Source: Chaetomium olivaceum (lineage: Eukaryota; Ascomycota; Sordariomycetes; Sordariales; Chaetomiaceae). Taken from it: a DNA stretch of 64,000 bases. This document shows, piece after piece, positions 56,871 to 64,000 of the stretch (the first letter of the stretch is position 1; every line of letters begins with the position of its first letter). Below the pieces are notes generated by a model. That model did no database searches, was not told the DNA's origin, and was given only the letters and a program-made list of their open reading frames with translations. The stretch is taken from the NCBI GenBank assembly GCA_039881045.1, contig JAYWVB010000003.1, positions 744,001 through 808,000 of the forward strand, given 5' to 3'. The position numbers and the translations under genes are program-made.

Positions 56871-59525
56871 CTCTCGGAACGTCGTCGGTTGTCTGCAGGG
56901 TGCTTATTACACTCTGCTGCAAGTTTGGACCCGGGCCTGGAGCCAAATACGAACCGCTTTTCTCCAAGTAAAGCCGAAGAAAGCCGCTTGGAGAAGGACA
57001 ATTAGGGGTACCATAGCCGTACATGGTGGCTGATGATTCAAGGAAAGTACGGCCCCAGTGTCAAATTCAGCAAGGCGAATGGGATCTTGATGGTGACTTG
57101 TGGTGTACTTGTCGGCGAGGACAATGGCCATGTAAGCGGGTGGGCGGACAATCCGGCGGTAGGCCCTTCCAGAGAGACAACCCAAACTACGATCCCACGT
57201 CACTAGAAGACGACTGGCTGCGGCTTCACAGGCGCCAGGGGCCAAGCATACCGATAGGTAAGGCGCTGCGGGTTTACCGCAACGCCGGTTCAGGGCCTCG
57301 CCAAAAGTCGAAAGGCTCTAAAGGACTTTCTCATGCCTTGGCAAGAACTACAACCCCGGGTAACTTATAGTGGAGATCGTCTTGCCGGCCTTGTCATCAC
57401 GAATACCACGCCATACGCTGCCCTCGCTCATGGGATCGGCCAAAGGTGAGGCGCCAACCTGGGTGCCCGAATTCACGTCGATCGGAAGGTCAAGGGCTGG
57501 GATTCCTCAATGCTGAACACGCCTCCAGGCCTCAGCGCGCGGTTCTATTCGTACCTGCCCAAAACTAGCGACCCGTACTAATTGAAGGCGACGCTCCCAA
57601 TGCGAAGACATGGACTCCGCTAACCCCTGCGTATTGTCAACAAAGAACCCATCTTCGAACAAAGACTATCTAAATTAAGCCTAACCATAACAGGTCTTCG
57701 TATCTGGTCAGGTCTAACGGGCTACTGGTGTTGATAGCTGCTGAGGCGATATGTGGGATCGGGGTCTTAGTCGACAGTGGCAGATTAGGTTTGACTAGAC
57801 GGGGGAGGCGCACACTTATAATGGCGAGTTGGTAGGCGTATCAGGGAAGTGTGAGCTTTACTTTACGCTAGGACTTCTCAACCCCTGCTAAGGCATAATC
57901 TTGGGATGGCTGTTTGTTGGGACGAGACCCGGATGTCCACGTGGTAGGCAAGGAGAAACACCTTGCCGAGTTTGGAGAATGTCTCGTAACCCTCGCGGAC
58001 GCATTCAGCGGGAGAATCCCAATGCTTCTCAAGGGTAAGCCGTCTTATGATTACCTAGTCATGGCGTTGGCGGCTCTTCTGGTCCTGCTTTCGTGTCATT
58101 CTCTGTCCACGTGTTCTTCAAATCCACACTCTCGTCTGGATGAGGATGGTTTTCGGTGCTTAGGGATGCGATCCGAGAGTTGACTCATTCAGGCGCGTGC
58201 TAGGAAGAGCAGTAAGGTTTCAGGGGTGATACGTGGTTCCAGGAAGCCCTCTGCCTGAGTCCCTGCGTCACGCGTCTTTGCACTCCTCTGCGGCTGGATG
58301 GCAGAAAACTTTCACAATATAAATCCAGGTGCCCCCGACATTCTGGGCCCTGACTACCACATTGCTCTTAGCCCTATGCCTCTTTTCAGGCTCGACACCG
58401 CTCACGTCCGTCTCCCTCCCTTACGTTATGGGACCAAAACGGAAATCCTTGCGACATCACAAACCCAGATGTCCCTCTTTGACCGACACTCTGGGCCCTG
58501 GGCAAAGCACTCTGGAAAGCCACTCCATCCTAGGCAGTCTCTTGCCCACCTGCAAACACTTCCGGACAATCACTGCGCAAAGTACTCTGGAAGGCCACTG
58601 CGCACTTGGGTGTGCTCGCCTGCAGACACTTCCAGACGATCACTGGATCCATGCAAAGCAAGCCATTCGGTCAACAAGATGGCTGCTCTCCCAAAAGTAC
58701 ATGGCGGAATCCATCTAACTTTGCAGAATAAGGAGAGCAAATCAACTATAACCTGGCGACCTCATCCTGGACCCTGTTTTCGATGCAGCGGGTGATGGAT
58801 AGACTAGCGCAAGCGAGACCCTCAGGTTGGTATAAGTCGGTTGGGAGACCAAGCCGCCCACCATATAGTACTCTTCAACTACCAGCTCACAAGAATGTAT
58901 CGGCATGCTTAAACCCCACAACATCAATATAGGGACCCCAACACTCTGAGCCCTGACTACCACGTCATGCGGAGCACTCTGTTCGCGATATGGCGGATAA
59001 GGCGATCCGTCAGGCTAGTTTACGTGGTTTTGTGGAGAGGTAGGACAACTGAAAAGCGTGAAACAGGCCAACGCGTAACTCGAGAAGTCCAACGCGGCTT
59101 ATTACAGCCGGTCGCACGAGCTTGAGCATGAGCTTTCACGATACCAAGCGTGGGTGGATGAGGCCAAGCTAGCTCTGGTCAAGGTATCAAAATCATCAGC
59201 CTCTGGAGCAGGTGCGTGACCATGAGCTTCGGTAGTGCAGGAAACTGTGTCTTGGGATCTGTAGAAGGTAGTTGGTATGGCAGTCGCAGCAGATATGTCT
59301 ACCACACTCACCCGTTCAGCGAATCCGCGTACTGGAGAGTCGCCTCACAGATACAAGCCAAGGTGGCCAAGCTAATCTTTATCTCCCGCTACATCCAAAA
59401 AAATCCACCTCCTGTCTCTTCAAACCTCGGCGACGGCCGGCCCGGCCTGAATATCAAGGGACCCGACGCTGCGCTCCCCGTCCAATTGCTCGCTGGGCCG
59501 AGCCATGGGTTCCCAGCTCTGACCT
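56871..59525. other. No gene recognised; local duplications
   Basis: Poor coding character in all frames. Two direct-repeat systems are present: a 75-bp imperfect tandem repeat near 58502-58660, and a 35-bp repeat containing GGGCCCTGACTACCAC at 58341-58366 with a diverged copy near 58940-58965. Confidence 0.45.
58502..58660 (+). repeat. Imperfect 75-bp tandem repeat
   Basis: GCAAAGCACTCTGGAAAGCC at 58502 recurs as GCAAAGTACTCTGGAAGGCC at 58577, and a GCAAAGCAAGCC fragment follows at about 58655. The cassettes share ACACTTCCGGACAATCACTG at their ends. Confidence 0.8.
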
Positions 59526-59750
59526 CTATTCGGTAGAGGGGTGAGGAGTCGAGGGGGGAGGGGAGGTTACTTTTCGGGCAGTGGCGGCGGAGCGTTGTGT
59601 GGCCTCGTTGGCGGCCTGGAATGCCTCCTTGCATTTTTCCATGACGTCGAGGAGCTTCTGGCAGTCCAATGATGAGTACTCGTCTTGCTTGTCAAGGAAT
59701 CCCTTGTGGCGGCGCTGCTGCTCGATCACATCTCCCTTCGCATGGGCTCT
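59526..59750 (-). CDS. Possible exon of a small Cx9C protein
   Basis: A minus-strand frame reads GFLDKQDEYSSLDCQKLLDV and continues with a Cys ten residues after the first, giving Cys-x9-Cys on a predicted helix, as in CHCH-type mitochondrial intermembrane-space proteins. Only one such pair is visible, while CHCH proteins have two, so part may lie in another exon or the match is chance. The frame is open upstream to a possible acceptor near 59750 and ends at 59526. Low confidence. Confidence 0.3.
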   Translation of the reverse strand, partial: RAHAKGDVIEQQRRHKGFLDKQDEYSSLDCQKLLDVMEKCKEAFQAANEATQRSAATARKVTSPPPSTPHPSTE

Positions 59751-62080
59751 CTAGGTGCTACTGGTGCTACTTGGAGTGCCAGTCGTCCTCGGCCACGTCG
59801 AGCGGTTCGACGCCGTGCGCGGCGAGAAAGCCAAGTTCGAGCCGCCGCTGGGGCTGGATTTGGGGCCGCTCATGTTGGTATTGCCGCCGAGCGTGCCCCC
59901 GCCTTCGAGGAAAAGTACAGCGCCTATGTGATTGTAGCAACTCTCGGGATGGGCAACGCTTGAGATGGACAGGACTACTTGAGACGGACAAAGTAACAGC
60001 CGTCTGAATTTTACAAGCTAGACTACTCGTGAGTATCCATACTGGTATCGGCAGCGATCAAGGTGGTCCCTAAAATCAAGCGGACTACAAATCATGCTAT
60101 GGCTACGGACAAAGCAACCGGGTTCGTAGACACGGCGCATCCCAGCGACACGAACCCCATCGTAATAGATCCCGCAGCCCACCCGAGACCCCTGGAGATA
60201 CCCCTCCTAGCAGCAAGAAGCAGAAGAGTCGATAAACGGCTTACCAACCTACCCGTGGAGCTCCGCAGGCAGGAGAACAGGCGGTTGGGTGGGCTGGCGG
60301 ATAATCACACAGTCGCCCGGGAAGCGCTCCAGAGTAACACGCTCGCCTCGACTTTTCTCTGGTGGTCGAGTCTTCCCCCCAGATTTGCAACGAGGATGAC
60401 ACCTCGTGCGACATCTTATTCGGCATCAACACGCAAACCGCTCCCGTTACCGATTACTCCCTTACCGTTACTGAGCGCCCGCCAGCCACGCAAGATACAC
60501 CCTGGGCTATAGCCACAGGTTGCGGGACGCAATACGTAAGCGAGGAGGCACAACCACAGGTTGCATCTCTTTGCACAACACAGTGGAGGCTAGCTTGTTT
60601 TGGCTTTTTCTGGGAGGGATGTCATCTTATTGGGTGCGTCAAGACTTGGTGGGGGCGGCGAGCGACCGTTTGGTGTTTTCTGGTACAGGGTCAGGGGTAG
60701 TCGTGTCGCATTACTGTGTAGGGAAACGGACACTTTTTGGATACGCTCCTTGCCATGGCCCAACTCACCAACATCTGGCGCAAGTCCGGATACATAGCGA
60801 GCGACTTCATCTCCCAGCAATAGTTAAGCAAGCAGGAGACAACGAGAAGTTATAAGATCCAACAATGCATTAACTTGAGCGTCTTACTCTAACCGGAGGG
60901 ACTCCTTGTTGGTGTTCCCACTCGATGGCGAATCAGGAGCTTGTGGTCCTCCCGCATCTCGCAGTTCTCCGGATCTGAAGGTTGACAGGGTCATCGCGTC
61001 CTCCTGATCAATACAAGTACCATTGTACGGAAATGCCAGAAATGACAAGCAGAGTACGGACAACGGATATCGTTACGAGAAGAGTGCTCAGAACGAATTC
61101 CGGATAGTCGAACCAAGAGTTGATCGGGGATCTGCTGCCATTTGGGGTTTTGGCGGGGATCTTCGACCTTCAGGGGCCCTTTGGCATTCCGGTTTCTCAC
61201 CAAATTGCTGCTTCTGCCCGGATAGTGCTTCTGTCGTATGGCTTCCAGCTCCTCCCAGTGTCGTTACATCATTTCCCGTGGCTTGATGATTTGTGTCTGG
61301 GGAATTACTTGGTTGTGAAGTCTGGTTTGGCTTGATCAGGTCCCCTGAGCCAGTGCCCCCTCCTCCGGCTTCATGTCCCTTCGCAAAACCAGGTACCTAG
61401 CGTCTAACCAGGCGTTGGCTCGATACTCAAGTGGACTGGCATGGCATGACGGTGCATTGCAAAGTAGAGTAGCAAGTGCGTAGGGAGATCGACGGACGGC
61501 GCGCCTACGCCGAAATGTGGGTTTGGGATAAATGATAAATGTGGCACCCGGCCCCTGGATGGTGACATTTTCGGCGTTTCTCGAACCGTCTACCTGGTAA
61601 TAACTACCGGCGGCGCGACAACCGACGCGTGGTAATTAATCGGGAACACCTGCCGACCCGGAAGGCATCCCCTGGCCGGGATGCAATGCGACCCTGGAGC
61701 GTTGGCAGTCCGTTGAATGTTGCTCGGTAAGTCGCGACATCTTGGACGTGCAAACATCATTGCACATCACTGCAGTCTTGGTAAAAACACCGTCTTGGTA
61801 GTACACAAACAGTAATGGCGGAGCCAAGACGGCCGCTTCCATGAATCCTATGCTTGGTGGGCACCTTCCGTAATGCATGGATTGGGAAGCGATCGACCGG
61901 CCCAAGCCGGCAATATTCTAACCTCCTCGTCGATCCTGTGACAAAGCATGGTAAAAACCTGGGGAAGCCGAAATGATGGTGAGGGAGCCCGGTTTGCTGT
62001 TCCGCCAGAATGAAAATAGAACACGGGTACAAGATACGATAGGTGGACAAATGGTACCTGTGAGCATTCGGCGTCCAAAG
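59751..62080. other. No gene recognised
   Basis: Mixed short open stretches on both strands without family features. The final few hundred bases are upstream DNA of the AA9 gene, with a possible carbon-repressor-type site CTGGGG at 61959-61964. Confidence 0.45.
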
Positions 62081-62087
62081 TATAAAT
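62081..62087 (+). promoter_or_regulatory. TATA box of the AA9 gene
   Basis: TATAAAT lies 139 bp before the ATG at 62220, followed by a CT-rich stretch, a typical layout for strongly expressed fungal secreted-enzyme genes. Confidence 0.65.
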
Positions 62088-62219
62088 CATCCTGTTTTCC
62101 CCCATCCCATATCCCCCGAGCTCTCATCCCCAAGCCCAGGTTCTTCGAAGCAGCATACTCTCTCCTCAAGGCCAGTCAGTCGCAGTAGCATACTCTCTCA
62201 GACCCGCACAGTCATCAAA

Positions 62220-62951
62220 ATGGTTCTCTCTCCTCGTTCCGCTGCCCTTTCGGCCATCGCCTTCGCCGCCGCCGTCAACGCCCACGGCCACGTCCAGACG
62301 GTTGTTGCCGAGGGTGTCACCTACACGGGCGGCATCCCCAGCGGTGCTCCAGCTGACGCTGTTGGCTGGGCGGCCGCCAACCAGGACAATGGCTTCGTCG
62401 AGCCCAACTCATTCGGCACCGCGGACATCGCCTGCCACAAGAGCGCCAAGGCGCCGAGCAACTCGGTCAGCGTCAAGGCTGGCAGCACCATCACGCTGAA
62501 ATGGAACACCTGGCCCGAGTCGCACAAGGGGCCCGTCATCGACTACATTGCCTCGTGCAACGGCGACTGCTCCTCGGCCAGCGCGGGCTCTCTCTCGTTC
62601 GCCAAGATCGCCGAGAAGGGCCTCAACTCGGGCAACAACCCGGGCAACTGGGCCTCGGACGACCTGATCGCCAACGGTAACTCCTGGACCGTCACCATTC
62701 CCAGCAACCTCGCTCCGGGTGGTTACGTTCTCCGCCACGAGATTCTCGCCCTCCACTCGGCCGGCCAGCCCAACGGCGCCCAGGCCTACCCCCAGTGCAT
62801 CAACCTCGAGGTTACCGGCGGTGGCTCCGCGAAGCCCAGCGGCACTCCTGCCACATCCCTCTACACGGCCACCGACCCCGGTATCGCCTTCAACCTCTAC
62901 GAGGCCTTCGACAGCTACCCCATTCCCGGCCCCGATGTGTGGAGCGCTTAG
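62220..62951 (+). CDS. Lytic polysaccharide monooxygenase, family AA9
   Basis: A secreted copper enzyme that oxidatively cleaves cellulose and related glucans. It is an intronless gene of 243 residues. The signal peptide (MVLSPRSAALSAIAFAAAVNA) ends directly before HGHVQTVV, so mature His1 (residue 22) forms the copper histidine brace. The second ligand His lies in WPESHKGPVIDYIASC and the axial Tyr in QAYPQCINLEV. The structural motif LAPGGYVLRHEILALHSA is intact. The tail DPGIAFNLYEAFDSYPIPGP is family-typical, and no carbohydrate-binding module is attached. The gene has a TATA box 139 bp upstream. Confidence 0.96.
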   Translation: MVLSPRSAALSAIAFAAAVNAHGHVQTVVAEGVTYTGGIPSGAPADAVGWAAANQDNGFVEPNSFGTADIACHKSAKAPSNSVSVKAGSTITLKWNTWPESHKGPVIDYIASCNGDCSSASAGSLSFAKIAEKGLNSGNNPGNWASDDLIANGNSWTVTIPSNLAPGGYVLRHEILALHSAGQPNGAQAYPQCINLEVTGGGSAKPSGTPATSLYTATDPGIAFNLYEAFDSYPIPGPDVWSA

Positions 62952-64000
62952 ATGGATTGAATTATTTTGGAGCTCATTGAGAAGCGGTGGAAGGGCATGA
63001 ATGTCATAAATTGGCCGGCTTTTTGTTTTCTTCGAGTACCATAGAATAGGAGAAGCGAGCTTTATCCGCTTGCAATGTTACATAGGCCTCGCGCCAGTAC
63101 AGCCCGCTTTATGTCCAGCGTTGTTGATGGTGATGGGACTGGACGACCCTTAACGCCCCCTAGCATCGTCCTGTTCGTACCCCCACGGAAAACAAGACCC
63201 GCCAGTGTGGCAACGGCTGTGTGGTGCTCGAGCGCGAGAAGGGCCTCGTCAAGATTCTCAATATAGCGCCACGAACATGTCGCTTAAGTGGGACATCTAA
63301 CCGGTGCTCCAACGCACATTGATTATCAATTGCTTTCCAACCGCGACTCTCGGAATACAATATTCCCATATCTCTGTGTAAACCAGATTTAAAGGCCAAG
63401 CTCGTGAGTTGTCCGCGACAATGGACGACACGCCGCTAGCTGATAGCCTGGTCCTTAGTTCAGCAAGTCATGGTTCCCAGAGTACGCTGCCCAACGCTTC
63501 GTGCCCTCGATCCCTCATCGGGACGGGCTTGTTCCTAGGGTTGGTAGTCGAGAAATGGGATGACGCGGGGATTGTATTTTAGCAGCGCTCGGTACAGTGA
63601 CCCAGTATGCCGAGTGAGGACCGACAACCCGGCCGGCGTAAACGTGATGAATAGGAAGAGGTACGCATTACTCAGCTACCAGCTCTTTGCGAAACGCATT
63701 CTTGAGTGTAAAGCAGGAAGCCAAGCATGTCGTGTCTGCCGGCCTAGCCGCACCAGCCTCCAGCCTCCAGCACGAACAGTATTTGCTAACTACCTGGTAG
63801 TGTCCACTAAGCATTGGCCAACTCGGGATATCTAGTGAACGAGGGCGTACCAAGTGCAGGTAAATCGGGCCAAGCCAGTCCCGTTCGGAGGGAGAGTCGA
63901 ACAGCAGTCCGTTTGATGCTATTGGATATTGTGGTCCCTCCCCGGGCATAACAAGGTCTTAAGATCTGAAAACAGTGCTTCGGCAGTTGCAGGCATATCC
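62952..64000. other. Intergenic, no gene recognised
   Basis: 3' region of the AA9 gene and DNA without supported coding regions up to the window end. Confidence 0.5.

Overview
The window reads as nuclear DNA of a filamentous ascomycete, most likely a Sordariomycete of the Sordariales/Chaetomiaceae type. The reasons are GC-rich genes with short GT-AG introns (about 45-120 nt), and an ascomycete gene mix: a lytic polysaccharide monooxygenase, a HET-domain protein, a Zn2Cys6 regulator and a secreted tyrosinase. I found no rRNA, tRNA or CRISPR array.

Housekeeping block (about 5.5-15 kb): cytoplasmic phenylalanyl-tRNA synthetase alpha subunit (9 exons), a small unknown protein, the very-long-chain 3-hydroxyacyl-CoA dehydratase PHS1, a convergent DUF676-type serine esterase, and the nuclear poly(A) polymerase PAP1. 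A perfect 73-bp tandem duplication sits between the PHS1 and esterase stop codons. To the left (1-5.5 kb) are a broken small secreted-protein gene and a minus-strand multi-exon gene of unknown function.

Recognition/NLR-like accessory block (16.6-24.7 kb): a HET-domain gene, an AAA+ ATPase and a DUF7708-like protein of the kind found at the front of fungal NLRs. The first two show apparent single-base frameshifts.

Mobile block (25.5-41.3 kb): a large CACTA/EnSpm-like DNA transposon candidate of about 11 kb. It has a broken Tnp2-type transposase on the plus strand and a divergently transcribed partner gene of unknown function with a Cys-rich head. It also carries subterminal repeats on both sides, a 9-copy 10-bp array and 47-bp outer inverted repeats. 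Between the transposase end and the right outer repeat lie telomere-like CCCTAA-rich DNA and two degenerate copies of a Cys-rich module that I relate to fungal subtelomeric RecQ-like helicases. To the right are an internally deleted hAT relic and a 24-27 bp minisatellite.

Metabolic pair (42-45.3 kb): a secreted alpha/beta hydrolase and a Zn2Cys6 transcription factor, divergent across a 423-bp promoter.

Decayed block (about 45.9-54.5 kb): plus-strand, heavily broken coding remnants, including a superfamily-3-helicase-like P-loop ATPase and a series of short closely spaced ORFs that I cannot assign. It looks like an old integrated virus-like or plasmid-like element, and it is the least explained part of the window.

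Right end: a secreted tyrosinase, traces of a single-pass membrane protein, poorly coding DNA with local duplications, and an intronless AA9 lytic polysaccharide monooxygenase gene with a TATA box.
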